From Enterovibrio paralichthyis (GTDB lineage Bacteria; Pseudomonadota; Gammaproteobacteria; Enterobacterales; Vibrionaceae): a stretch of 64,000 nucleotides of DNA. How positions within the stretch are numbered: the stretch's first letter is position 1; each line of letters begins with the position of its first letter. The notes beneath the pieces were generated by a model that was given only the letters and a program-made list of their open reading frames with translations, had not been told where the DNA came from and ran no database searches. A program made the position numbers and the translations under genes. The stretch is from positions 62,001 to 126,000 of the forward strand of contig NZ_JAHUTS010000004.1 of NCBI RefSeq assembly GCF_019209835.1, given 5' to 3'. Below are positions 8,841-17,123 of this stretch, piece by piece.

Positions 8841-10724
8841 ATGGAAGCGGAACAAATCGAAATCGCAGCGTTTCTCAAACAATACGTACCGTTTAATGAA
8901 TTGCCGGAAGAGGAAGTCGACCGTGTTGCTACACAGGTAGAGATTTCCTATTTCCGTGCCGATACCCAAATCTTTGAACATGGCCAGCCCATTCATGATT
9001 TCTGTATTGTGCGAAGCGGTGTGGTTGAGGTGTATCGTCGCAACGGCGAGTTGTTTAACCGGCTGTCTGAAGGGGGCTCTTTCGGTCAGTGGGGATTAAT
9101 GATGAACCGCCGGGTGCGCTATCCGGTGAGAGCGATTGAGGACAGTCTGGTCTATTTTGTGCCGGACACTGTGTTTGATGATTTGATTGACCGCTTCGAT
9201 TGTTTCTCTGATTTTATGGAGGTCGGTGATGCCAGCCGTTTACGCCAGGCGGTAGAAAACCACCGCGACAGCAACGACCTGACCACCTCCAAGGTTACCT
9301 CTATCATTCTGCGCGATCCTGTCTGGGTAGAGGCTGAGGATTCGGTGCAGCAAGCTGCGGTGAAAATGACCGAAGAAGGGGTATCTTCCCTGCTGGTGAT
9401 GACTACAGAGCTTGATGAAGATGGTGTCGACCAGGCGCGTCTTGCCGGTATCGTGACCGACCGCGACCTGCGCTCCCGCGTGGTGGCGGAGGGGCTGGCA
9501 TACGATACGCCAATTGCAGAAATCCTGACCCCGCAACTGATCACGCTTGACCACAATGCTTATGTGTTCGAGGCCATGCTGACCATGCTGCGCAATAACC
9601 TCCATCACCTGCCGATCCTGCGAAACCAGAAGCCGGTTGGGGTGGTGGCACTTTCTGACATCGTGCGTTACGAGTCTCAGAGCAGTCTGGTGATTGTCAG
9701 CAGTATTTTCCGCCAGCAGTCGGTGGATGATCTGGAAATGTTGTCAAAAGACGTTCCCGCCTGTTTCTCCCGCATGGTGTCGGAAGATGCCAATTCGCAC
9801 ATGATAGGTTCCGCCATGGCGGTGATTGGTCGCAGTTTCAAACAGCGTTTGTTGGAGTTGGGCGAAGAGGAGTTTGGCTCGCCACCTGTCCCATACTGTT
9901 TTCTGGCATTGGGATCCATGGCGCGCGATGAGCAGTTGATCGTAACGGATCAGGATAACGCCATGATCCTCGATGACAGGTTCGACCCGAAAGAACACGA
10001 CGAGTATTTTGCCAATCTGGCCAAGTTTGTCAGCGATGGTCTGGCGCGTTGTGGTTACAGCTACTGTACCGGTAACATCATGGCGACCAATCCGGAGTGG
10101 CGTAAAACACGCACCGAATGGGAAGAGACCTTTGCGGATTGGATTGATCACCCCAACCCGAAATCTTTGCTCAACAGCAATATCTTCTTTGATTTGGACG
10201 GTGTTTACGGTGCCACTAACTGGGCGGAAACGCTGAAAGCCTTTATTTCCCGCCGTGCCAAGCGGAACAACCGTTTCCTTGCCTGCATGGCAAGAAACGC
10301 CCTCAACCGTACGCCACCACTGGGCTTCTTCAAGAATTTCGTGATGGAGCAGGATGGCCGTCACCGCAACTCCATTAACCTGAAACGCCGCGGCACGGCG
10401 CCGTTGGCCGACCTTATCCGCGTCCACGCGCTGGCAGTGGGCTCGCGTTCCCAGAACTCCTTTGAGCGTCTCGATGACATCATCGAAGCCGGTATTTTGC
10501 CGAAAGGGCGGGGTGAGGATATCCGCGATGCGATGGAGTTTATTTCCATGGTGCGTATCCGCCACCAGGCATTTGACGTGGCGGAGAACATTGAGCCGGA
10601 TAACAACATCGAACCGGAAAAACTGTCTGACTTTGAGCGACGCAACCTGAAAGATGCTTTCCAGTTGCTGAGCAACGCCCAGAAGTTCCTTAAGTACCGC
10701 TACCAGCCAAACCGCAGCAACTGA
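8841..10724 (+). CDS. cNMP-binding/CBS/DUF294 putative nucleotidyltransferase
   Basis: 627-residue soluble protein of four parts: a cyclic-nucleotide-binding beta-roll (about 10-130), a pair of CBS domains that usually bind adenine nucleotides (about 155-280), a DUF294 nucleotidyltransferase-like domain (about 300-440) and a helical C-terminal domain (about 480-620). The nucleotidyltransferase core is visible as LGSMARDEQ followed by TDQDNAMI, the G-S plus D-x-D pattern shared with GlnD. The protein reads like a regulator that adds a nucleotide to a partner in response to cAMP and adenylate levels; no substrate is known for the family. The next gene, an exonuclease, follows after 8 bp, so they are co-transcribed. 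This pair is commonly found beside acetate permease (actP) genes; here it lies beside osmolyte carriers. Confidence 0.88.
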   Translation: MEAEQIEIAAFLKQYVPFNELPEEEVDRVATQVEISYFRADTQIFEHGQPIHDFCIVRSGVVEVYRRNGELFNRLSEGGSFGQWGLMMNRRVRYPVRAIEDSLVYFVPDTVFDDLIDRFDCFSDFMEVGDASRLRQAVENHRDSNDLTTSKVTSIILRDPVWVEAEDSVQQAAVKMTEEGVSSLLVMTTELDEDGVDQARLAGIVTDRDLRSRVVAEGLAYDTPIAEILTPQLITLDHNAYVFEAMLTMLRNNLHHLPILRNQKPVGVVALSDIVRYESQSSLVIVSSIFRQQSVDDLEMLSKDVPACFSRMVSEDANSHMIGSAMAVIGRSFKQRLLELGEEEFGSPPVPYCFLALGSMARDEQLIVTDQDNAMILDDRFDPKEHDEYFANLAKFVSDGLARCGYSYCTGNIMATNPEWRKTRTEWEETFADWIDHPNPKSLLNSNIFFDLDGVYGATNWAETLKAFISRRAKRNNRFLACMARNALNRTPPLGFFKNFVMEQDGRHRNSINLKRRGTAPLADLIRVHALAVGSRSQNSFERLDDIIEAGILPKGRGEDIRDAMEFISMVRIRHQAFDVAENIEPDNNIEPEKLSDFERRNLKDAFQLLSNAQKFLKYRYQPNRSN

Positions 10725-10732
10725 GGAAAGCC

Positions 10733-11470
10733 ATGTTAATTCTGAGGCCCAATAAGGGCATGCCCCATATGCAGGCGGGGCCGGACTGGATGACCTTGCA
10801 CAAGCGCTTGAAGCAAAAAGCCAAAGTTCCCTTGCTCAAACGCTTTTATGACGCGGGCATCGTGGCGGCGGAAACGCCACTGTCTGAGGTGCAGTTTGTG
10901 GCGCTGGATTTGGAGACCACAGGGTTGGATCCGGCGAAAAACGAAATCGTCAGTATCGGACTGGTGCCATTTACCCTTTCCCGTATTTACTGCCGCGAAG
11001 CTAAACACTGGATTGTAAAACCGAGAAAGCCGCTGGATGATGAATCTGTGGTTTTCCATGGCATCACCCACTCTGATGTGAGTGACGCGCCGGATTTGAA
11101 GCGCGTCCTTGAAGAGGTGCTGGCCTCTCTGGAAGGCAAGATTGTGGTGGTGCATTACCGCCGCATTGAACGCGATTTTATCGACGCGGCAATCAAAAAC
11201 CGTCTGGGGGAGGGGCTCTTGTTTCCGGTCATCGACACGCTGGAAATTGAATCCTGGTTTTACCGTAAACCCAGCCAGAAATTTTGGTCACGGGTGTTGC
11301 GAAAACCGCTGACTTCAATACGCCTTGCTGATAGCCGTCGTCGTTATAATCTTCCATTTTATCAAGGCCATAATGCCCTAACGGATGCCATAGCAACGGC
11401 AGAACTTCTGCAGGCGCAAGTTGCCCACCGCTTTGGCCCGGACTATCCGGTGAAATCCTTCTGGCGCTGA
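10733..11470 (+). CDS. DEDDh-type 3'-5' exonuclease (DnaQ-like)
   Basis: 245-residue exonuclease of the DnaQ/RNase T superfamily. The acidic catalytic motifs are all visible: ExoI in LDLETTGLDP, ExoII around VVVHYRRIERDFID, and ExoIII as GHNALTDAIATAELL with the His and Asp of the DEDDh class. There is a ~45-residue N-terminal extension before the fold. It follows the DUF294 gene by 8 bp. As in other bacteria with this gene pair, the biochemical link between the two is unknown. The target could be DNA or RNA. ATG 10733 has GAGGA just upstream; ATG 10760 and 10769 are alternative starts. Confidence 0.85.
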   Translation: MLILRPNKGMPHMQAGPDWMTLHKRLKQKAKVPLLKRFYDAGIVAAETPLSEVQFVALDLETTGLDPAKNEIVSIGLVPFTLSRIYCREAKHWIVKPRKPLDDESVVFHGITHSDVSDAPDLKRVLEEVLASLEGKIVVVHYRRIERDFIDAAIKNRLGEGLLFPVIDTLEIESWFYRKPSQKFWSRVLRKPLTSIRLADSRRRYNLPFYQGHNALTDAIATAELLQAQVAHRFGPDYPVKSFWR

Positions 11471-11665
11471 TCTGCAGTCATTGTTTAACCATCGGCCCGA
11501 GTTCACGTTTTTGGCAATCAAAACCGTTGTAATCGGGCCGTTTCACGGTTCGTTATACTCACTGTGTTAAAGTCAAAGTATCTCCCTTGTGGATGAGCCG
11601 GTATCTGTTTTTGGCGTTCCCAACCCGATAGATACATAAATTCGCTGCCGATAAAGGATGGCAAG

Positions 11666-12124
11666 ATGATTGAAGAGAACAAGGTCGTCAGAATTGACTA
11701 CACAGTGAAAGATCAGGAAGGACAACTGATTGACTCCTCGGAAGGCAAAGAGCCACTGGCTTATTTGCACGGCGCGGGCAACATCATTCCGGGTTTGGAA
11801 AGTGCACTGGCAGGCCGCGCAGAAGGCGAAGCGTTTGAAGTGGTTATCCAGCCGGATGACGCTTATGGCCAGCGCAACGATGCACTGATCCAGGTAGTAG
11901 AACGTGGTGTATTCCAGGGCGTTGACCAGATTGATGTCGGCATGGTGTTCAATGCACAGGGCCCTGAAGGTAACATCCAGGTGACGATCATCGCGATTGA
12001 AGGCGACGAAGTGACTATCGATGGCAACCACCCGCTGGCGGGCGTTGTGCTGAACTTTGAAGGTGTGATCCGCGAAGTCCGCGATGCGACCGAAGAAGAG
12101 ATTGCTCACGGTCACGTACACTAA
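11666..12124 (+). CDS. SlyD-like FKBP-type peptidyl-prolyl cis-trans isomerase
   Basis: Cytoplasmic proline isomerase and chaperone of 152 residues. The FKBP half (residues about 1-70, with IPGLESALAGRAEGE) is split by the insert-in-flap chaperone domain (about 75-125) and closes with HPLAGVVLNFEGVIREV. Unlike E. coli SlyD (196 residues with a long His/Cys-rich metal-binding tail) it ends soon after the fold, in GHVH. It may therefore lack most of the nickel-handling role and is better called SlyD-like than SlyD. ATG 11666 is preceded by AAGGATGG. Monocistronic, with a terminator shared with the convergent lipoprotein gene. A TATACT hexamer at 11554-11559 is a possible -10. Confidence 0.88.
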   Translation: MIEENKVVRIDYTVKDQEGQLIDSSEGKEPLAYLHGAGNIIPGLESALAGRAEGEAFEVVIQPDDAYGQRNDALIQVVERGVFQGVDQIDVGMVFNAQGPEGNIQVTIIAIEGDEVTIDGNHPLAGVVLNFEGVIREVRDATEEEIAHGHVH

Positions 12125-12140
12125 GTCAGAGTCACTCGAT

Positions 12141-12170
12141 AAAAAGCGAGCAGGTAATGCTCGCTTTTTT
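12141..12170. terminator. Bidirectional terminator between the SlyD-like gene and the lipoprotein gene
   Basis: A 12-bp stem (aaaaagcgagca / tgctcgcttttt) is flanked by A5 and T6, so it can act for both convergent genes. Confidence 0.9.
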
Positions 12171-12199
12171 GTGCCTGTTTACCTGCCTGTGTGCAAGGG

Positions 12200-13612
12200 T
12201 TACCGGCGTATCAACAGAAAATCGAAAAGGTGGGCATCATCGAAATGGCGCTCCCCGACAAACGCGATAGCATGTTTGCCGTGCTGTCGCATTGCGCCCG
12301 GTGAACGCACGCCAAACGGCCAGAGAAACCAACGCTCCCCGCGAACACTCTCGGGCAAAATACCTTCCCTGTCATACGGGCTTTGAAAAGTCTGTCCAAC
12401 TGTTGGCAATGCCAGAGTTGATTTAAGCGGCAATCCGGCCAAAGCCACGTCTGGCGAGGTGTTACCCGTCACACTGACTCCCTGGATCATATGCTCTCCA
12501 CTGGTCAGGCTGACGGTTAATCGCGGGGAGGGCTGCGGCAAAAGCAGGGTTTGTTCTATTGGCTTTTCGCCATCAAGGTGGCGAAATCCAATCGTATCGC
12601 TAAGTAAATACACCATGTGGTAGCAGCCGCACTGATGGATAGAATCCAAAATCAGCGGTTGTCCGCTTTCATCCAGCGTTATACGTACGTTCACTGCATC
12701 AAACCTGCCGGCGTAAGGGTCGAAAACGCTGGCCGCGGGACGGCCGGGAAACCAGAGCACATAGTTAAGCTGTGGCAGGACGTTTCCGTCAAAGCGCGTG
12801 TAACTCAGGTGTTTGTAAAGCGCGGGCTTAAAGGTGTTGATATACGGCTTGTCGCCGCGGCCAAGTTCAAGCGCGCCGGGTAAATCGTCCCGCGTGAGCG
12901 TTTCCACTTTGAATATCGGCGAGTAGTGGTTCAGTAGACGAACCTCATCGTCCTCATTAATAAGTGGCCAGCCGGTCGGGGATTGTTGCCGCGCCGCCGA
13001 CAGCATTCCTGCGATTTCTGCCTGAACCAACCTCGATGCGGGCTCACCGTAGCTTACCGGTGACTCCAGCACCCGGCGGAAACTCTCCTTTATCCGCACT
13101 TGCTCGGCTTCAATTCTTCCCTCGGCGACAAGGCTTGCGACTGGATACACCCCGACCACACGTTTCCAGTGTTGGTAAGCCGTTGGCACCCTTGGTGGCT
13201 GCTCTTGAACTATCTGCCAGAAAGCAGCGTTGTTAAGGCTCTTTGCGGTGAGTGCTTGCTGGCATTGGGTGAGATTGACTGCCCCGGCTGGTTTGGGTGT
13301 AAGTTTCAGGGCGATTTCCAGCTGTTCCTTTCCCAGTCTGCTGACATAGTCCAGCCATTGTTTTTTGGCTGCAGCACCGGACAGGGTGTCTGTCATTGAG
13401 GTGCTGAAGCGGTCAAAAGCGAGATACGGGAATCGGCCATCAAAATGATAGGGAAGGGCATACCCGCGGCTTGCCTCAACAGATCGGTAATACTCAGATA
13501 ATTCGCTGACGCATTGTGCTTCATCATCCGGGAATAGATTGGATTTTGGGGCAGAGGCGCAGCCGGAAATCAGCGCCACTAAAATCAGGAACATTAACCG
13601 AAGTCTCAACAT
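12200..13612 (-). CDS. Large conserved-looking lipoprotein of unknown function
   Basis: 470 residues with a type II signal peptide: basic start, hydrophobic core and lipobox LISGC with the lipidated Cys near residue 18, followed by ASAP; no Asp at +2, so outer-membrane sorting is expected. The mature part has mixed alpha/beta character with no family I can name. Conspicuous segments are NYVLWFPGRP, SIHQCGCYHM (a Cys-x-Cys-x-His that could bind metal or form a disulfide) and a C-terminal GERWFLWPFGVRSPG followed by GKHAIAFVGERHFDDAHLF. It lies alone, convergent with the SlyD-like gene and divergent from maa. Start at 13612 (ATG); an ATG at codon 7 would also give a working signal peptide. Confidence 0.8.
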   Translation of the reverse strand: MLRLRLMFLILVALISGCASAPKSNLFPDDEAQCVSELSEYYRSVEASRGYALPYHFDGRFPYLAFDRFSTSMTDTLSGAAAKKQWLDYVSRLGKEQLEIALKLTPKPAGAVNLTQCQQALTAKSLNNAAFWQIVQEQPPRVPTAYQHWKRVVGVYPVASLVAEGRIEAEQVRIKESFRRVLESPVSYGEPASRLVQAEIAGMLSAARQQSPTGWPLINEDDEVRLLNHYSPIFKVETLTRDDLPGALELGRGDKPYINTFKPALYKHLSYTRFDGNVLPQLNYVLWFPGRPAASVFDPYAGRFDAVNVRITLDESGQPLILDSIHQCGCYHMVYLLSDTIGFRHLDGEKPIEQTLLLPQPSPRLTVSLTSGEHMIQGVSVTGNTSPDVALAGLPLKSTLALPTVGQTFQSPYDREGILPESVRGERWFLWPFGVRSPGAMRQHGKHAIAFVGERHFDDAHLFDFLLIRR

Positions 13613-13710
13613 GTAGGCTCATCTGTGAAGTAAGGTAGGGCTCTTTTTCGGCGTGAATAACCGCGCCGGAAAACCATTCTTTTCGACAGTGTCGGTAGTA
13701 GGGAAAGAAA

Positions 13711-14295
13711 ATGAAAACCGAAAAACAAAAAATGCTAAGTGGAGAGCTATACCGCGCCAGCGACAGTGAGCTGGTGGCGGATAAAAAACGAAGCCGTGAA
13801 GCCGCCCGACGCTTTAACCAAAGCCTGCCAGAAACAGAAGAGTGGAAAACGGCGCTGCGGGATTTGCTGCCAAATGCGCACGATTCTTTGTATGTTGAGC
13901 CGCCTTTTTACTGCGACTACGGTCTGCACGTGACTATCGGCGAAAATGTCTTTATGAACTTCAACTGCACCATTTTGGATGTCGCGCCGGTGACGATTGG
14001 CAACCGTGTGATGATGGCCAATAACGTGCAATTGCTGACAGCGACCCATCCTTTGGATGTCCAGCGCCGTGTCTTCGATTTGGTGGAGTACGGTCTGCCT
14101 ATCACCATTGGCGATAATGTCTGGCTGGGTGGCAGTGTGATTGTGCTGCCTGGGGTGACCGTGGGCAAAAACAGCATTGTCGGCGCGGGCAGTGTGGTTA
14201 CCAAAGATGTGCCGGACAACGTGATTGTGGCGGGTAATCCGGCGCGTATCCTTAGAGAGCTGACGGCAGAAGAAGTGGCTGAGCGCCAGGACTAG
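13711..14295 (+). CDS. maa: Maltose O-acetyltransferase family protein
   Basis: Cytoplasmic acetyl-CoA-dependent sugar acetyltransferase of 194 residues. The N-terminal maltose-acetyltransferase cap (MLSGELYRASDSEL) is followed by left-handed beta-helix hexapeptide repeats (VTIGNRVMMANNV, ITIGDNVWLGGSVIVLPGVTVGKNSIVGAGSVV). The catalytic His is probably in TATHPLD. Family members acetylate maltose, glucose or related sugars, perhaps to remove excess sugar. Its stop codon overlaps that of the convergent ykgJ-like gene by a few bases. GGGAAAG lies just before the ATG. Confidence 0.92.
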   Translation: MKTEKQKMLSGELYRASDSELVADKKRSREAARRFNQSLPETEEWKTALRDLLPNAHDSLYVEPPFYCDYGLHVTIGENVFMNFNCTILDVAPVTIGNRVMMANNVQLLTATHPLDVQRRVFDLVEYGLPITIGDNVWLGGSVIVLPGVTVGKNSIVGAGSVVTKDVPDNVIVAGNPARILRELTAEEVAERQD

Positions 14296-14555
14296 GTCAG
14301 CGCTTCAAGCTCTGTCAGTACGTCGATGGCGTACTGGTTGGTGCTGCCGCAAATATCCCGGTCAGCCTTAAACTGACTGCATACGGCAGGACGTCCAGGC
14401 TGGCCGAAAATCTTACAAAGATTCTCATCATTCAACTGAATACAGCGAACCCCGGCCGGTTTGCCATTTGGCATGCCCGGAATAGGTGAAGAGATGCTAG
14501 GGGCAATACAACATGCACCGCAGCCTAAACGACAGCTCATGGTCGGTTCGTTCAT
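14292..14555 (-). CDS. YkgJ family cysteine-cluster protein
   Basis: 87-residue protein with the Cx2CGxCC pattern of the YkgJ/zinc- or iron-chelating domain (CRLGCGACC), then C38, C47 and C60 and a final Cys at 68. The cysteine pattern suggests a metal or Fe-S site; no activity is known. GAGG lies 8 bp before the ATG at 14555. The last codons overlap the end of maa on the other strand. Another cysteine-cluster protein (YcgN) starts 210 bp away in the opposite direction. Confidence 0.85.
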   Translation of the reverse strand: MNEPTMSCRLGCGACCIAPSISSPIPGMPNGKPAGVRCIQLNDENLCKIFGQPGRPAVCSQFKADRDICGSTNQYAIDVLTELEALT

Positions 14556-14698
14556 CTCATTACCTCAGGTTTATCGCGTTATAATCCAATCGTGGGCGCG
14601 CACAGTATCACTCGGTAGCAGTAAACGCAAAACCTCGGCATAACCTGGCGCTAAGTGACTGATAATGTGTGTTCAAGGGAGCCAATTTGGGATAACCC

Positions 14699-14726
14699 TT
14701 GCAGTTTCTGCATCGGGTGGTATAAC
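14699..14726 (+). promoter_or_regulatory. Probable sigma-70 promoter of ycgN-dusC
   Basis: TTGCAG (-35), a 16-bp spacer and TATAAC (-10) with an extended-10 TGG just before it. The transcript would begin about 30 bp before the ycgN start codon. Confidence 0.5.
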
Positions 14727-14764
14727 GGGCGCCTTTAACGGTAACAACAGCAGGTACGGGTAGT

Positions 14765-15208
14765 ATGACAACGCCTTTCTGGGAACAAAAATCACTGACT
14801 GAAATGACTGACGCAGAGTGGGAATCGCTGTGCGACGGTTGCGGTAAGTGCTGTCTTCACAAACTGATCGACGAAGACACCGAGGAGTTGTACTACACCA
14901 ATATCGCCTGCAGCCTGCTGGATGACAAAACCTGCTCGTGCAAAGACTACGCGAACCGCTTCAGCTATGACGAAGAGTGCCTGAAGCTGACCCGCGACAA
15001 GATTGACGAGTTCTACTGGCTGCCCGATACCTGCTCTTACCGACTGCTTGCAGAAGGTAAACCGTTGCCAGCGTGGCATCCGTTGATCACAGGTTCGAAA
15101 GAGGCCATGCACGCAGCGGATGAATCTGTGCGTGAGAAAGTGGTTTACGAGATCGATGTTATCGACTGGGAAGACCACATCCTGAACCATCCGAACCGCC
15201 GGGGCTGA
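14765..15208 (+). CDS. ycgN: YcgN family cysteine-cluster protein (UPF0260)
   Basis: 147-residue soluble protein with the family core CDGCGKCCLHKL, then C57, C64, C66, C79 and C98, and the conserved YWLPDTCSYR. This is the usual length and layout for YcgN. Function unknown; a metal-bound cysteine cluster is likely. It is followed after 4 bp by dusC, so the two form one operon, and a good promoter lies just upstream. In E. coli ycgN also lies in the same general neighbourhood as dsbB-nhaB-fadR. Confidence 0.92.
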   Translation: MTTPFWEQKSLTEMTDAEWESLCDGCGKCCLHKLIDEDTEELYYTNIACSLLDDKTCSCKDYANRFSYDEECLKLTRDKIDEFYWLPDTCSYRLLAEGKPLPAWHPLITGSKEAMHAADESVREKVVYEIDVIDWEDHILNHPNRRG

Positions 15209-15212
15209 TAAC

Positions 15213-16187
15213 ATGAAGCTGGTTCTTGGTCCTATGGAGGGCGTACTGGATGCGCTGATGCGCCAGATGCTCACCGAAATCAACAGTTACGATCTCTGTG
15301 TGACCGAATTTGTACGCATTGTCGATAGCCTGCTTCCTCCTCGTGTTTACCACAGAATGTGTCCGGAGCTTCTGGCCGGTGGTAAAACGGCATCGGGAAC
15401 GCCGGTGCGCGTTCAGTTGCTTGGACAATCCCCGCAATACATGGCGGAAAACGCCGCGCAGGTGATTGAGCTTGGCTCTGCCGGTGTCGACATCAACTTT
15501 GGCTGCCCCTCTAAAATGGTGAATGGCAGCAATGGTGGTGCGGCGCTGCTGAAGAACCCGGAACTCATCTATCAAGTGGTGAAGTCAGTCCGTGACGCGG
15601 TACCTGACAATGCCATTGTCAGTGCAAAAGTTCGTCTGGGCTTTGACGATGTGTCACCTTACCGTGAAATTGTCGATGCGGTGCAATCAGCAGGTGCAAA
15701 TGAAATTGTGGTGCACGGCCGGAGCAAGGCAGATGCCTACAAGCCGGGAACCGTACGTTGGGATTTGATTGGCGATATCGCCAACCGACTCTCCATTCCT
15801 GTCACTGCCAACGGTGATATCTGGGGACAGGAAGATGCTATCCGCTGCCAGGAAGTGACGAACTGCGACACATTGATGGTCTGTCGCGGCGCGCTCAATA
15901 TCCCGAACCTTGGTGCACACATCAAAACCGGTCAGGCGCCAATGACATGGCATGAAGTGTTGATCCTACTTGTCCGCTACTCTGAATTTGAAATTCGTGG
16001 TGACAAAGGGCTGTATTACGCCAACCGTGTGAAACAGTGGTTCCGCTATCTCAAAGACCAGTACCCGGAAGCGCATCCTGTGTTTATGGAATTGCGCCAA
16101 CACAATGATAAGTTCAAGGTACTTGCTGTGATTGTCGATGCGCTGAACGCGCTGGAAAAGAAAGCTGTCTGTGAAAGCGCGTGTTGA
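15213..16187 (+). CDS. dusC: tRNA-dihydrouridine(16) synthase DusC
   Basis: FMN-dependent enzyme that reduces uridine 16 in the D-loop of tRNAs with NADPH. 324 residues. It begins with the FMN-binding LGPMEGV, has catalytic Cys98 in DINFGCPS, and the phosphate-binding VSAKVRLGF, VHGRSKADAY and TANGDIW segments. Cys98 and the length match E. coli DusC rather than DusA or DusB. Second gene of the ycgN operon; a terminator begins inside its last codons, so the stop TGA lies in the loop of the hairpin. Confidence 0.93.
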   Translation: MKLVLGPMEGVLDALMRQMLTEINSYDLCVTEFVRIVDSLLPPRVYHRMCPELLAGGKTASGTPVRVQLLGQSPQYMAENAAQVIELGSAGVDINFGCPSKMVNGSNGGAALLKNPELIYQVVKSVRDAVPDNAIVSAKVRLGFDDVSPYREIVDAVQSAGANEIVVHGRSKADAYKPGTVRWDLIGDIANRLSIPVTANGDIWGQEDAIRCQEVTNCDTLMVCRGALNIPNLGAHIKTGQAPMTWHEVLILLVRYSEFEIRGDKGLYYANRVKQWFRYLKDQYPEAHPVFMELRQHNDKFKVLAVIVDALNALEKKAVCESAC

Positions 16188-16200
16188 ACGCGCTTTTTTT
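16174..16200 (+). terminator. Terminator overlapping the end of dusC
   Basis: A 9-bp stem (aaagcgcgt / acgcgcttt) with the dusC stop codon in the loop and a T7 tail. Confidence 0.9.
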
Positions 16201-16245
16201 ATTGCCTCAATCCCGCTTAATTTCGCGATATTCACCATCAGGTAC

Positions 16246-16920
16246 TTAAAAACGATTGAGTGCCCGACCCGGTAACACGCGATAATCGACCCGCCCAGGC
16301 CACTGGGATTCGGACAATGTTGCAACCATCGCCCGGGCGACGCGCACCGCTTCCACCGGTTCAAAATCTGCCAGTGGTCCGCTAAGGAAAGGGGAAAGCA
16401 TGGGCATGATACGTTGCAGCCGCTGTTCATCACTTCTTGGCTGACTGCGATCGCCCAGCAGGGGGCCGGGACGTGCAACCAACAAGCGTTCGAAACCCAT
16501 TTCGCCGAGTGCCTGTTCCATCTTTCCTTTGCAGCGCAGGTAGTGGGATGGCGACCAGGGGTGACTGAGCATGCTGGATACCACAGCAAGGTGTTTAACC
16601 CCGACGACAGCCATCATCCGCGCGACTTTGACAACCAGATGATAGTCCACCGCTTCGAGCGCTTTACGTGAGCCTGCATCTTTGCGCGTCGTGCCAAGGG
16701 CAATATAGCCTTGAAGCGGCACAGGCCATTGTGGTTGCCAGTGGGTTACTGACAGGTCGCTACTTTGGTGAACGATGATCTTCTCAGAAACGATCTGGAT
16801 GGGTCTGCGTGTGACCACATGGATATGGGAGACATCCGGGTCTCCTAGCAGTTGGTGCAAAAGCTCATCACCAACCAGGCCGGTTGCGCCGGCGATTATG
16901 ACACTGCGAGACGAAGACAC
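16246..16920 (-). CDS. NAD(P)-binding SDR-like protein (HTATIP2/Tip30-like)
   Basis: 224-residue Rossmann-fold protein of the atypical short-chain dehydrogenase class. The N-terminal dinucleotide-binding motif is AGATGLVGDELL. Later comes VVSSMLSHPWSPSHYLRCKGKME, where the Tyr-x3-Lys pair (YLRCK) fits the SDR active site, and the LLVARPGPLLGDR strand typical of Tip30 relatives. The substrate is unknown. Monocistronic and convergent with dusC. Confidence 0.82.
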   Translation of the reverse strand: MSSSRSVIIAGATGLVGDELLHQLLGDPDVSHIHVVTRRPIQIVSEKIIVHQSSDLSVTHWQPQWPVPLQGYIALGTTRKDAGSRKALEAVDYHLVVKVARMMAVVGVKHLAVVSSMLSHPWSPSHYLRCKGKMEQALGEMGFERLLVARPGPLLGDRSQPRSDEQRLQRIMPMLSPFLSGPLADFEPVEAVRVARAMVATLSESQWPGRVDYRVLPGRALNRF

Positions 16921-17067
16921 AGCGATACTTCCTCTGTATTCAGATGCGCGCTAGCCTATCATGAGATCAACGAATTTCTTCACAATCTAATGTGATTTCT
17001 TGGATTTATCACGTAATTGCTAAGTAAGACTGGCAAGCCTCTGTGACGCCAAATTACTGGCGGACGG

Positions 17068-17095
17068 TTGTCTCTGTCCAGATTCTGTATATGAT
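17068..17095 (+). promoter_or_regulatory. Probable sigma-70 promoter of yecA-mutT
   Basis: TTGTCT (-35), 16-bp spacer, TATGAT (-10). A transcript from here would begin near 17102, after the GTG at 17043, which supports the later ATG as the real start. Confidence 0.4.
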
Positions 17096-17123
17096 CGTTT
17101 CCTTTTACAAAATGAGAGCCGAG

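Noticed and set aside
9744..10565. Long antisense frame (273 codons) inside the DUF294 gene
   Set aside because: Shadow of the coding strand; the sense frame shows domains and the antisense one does not.
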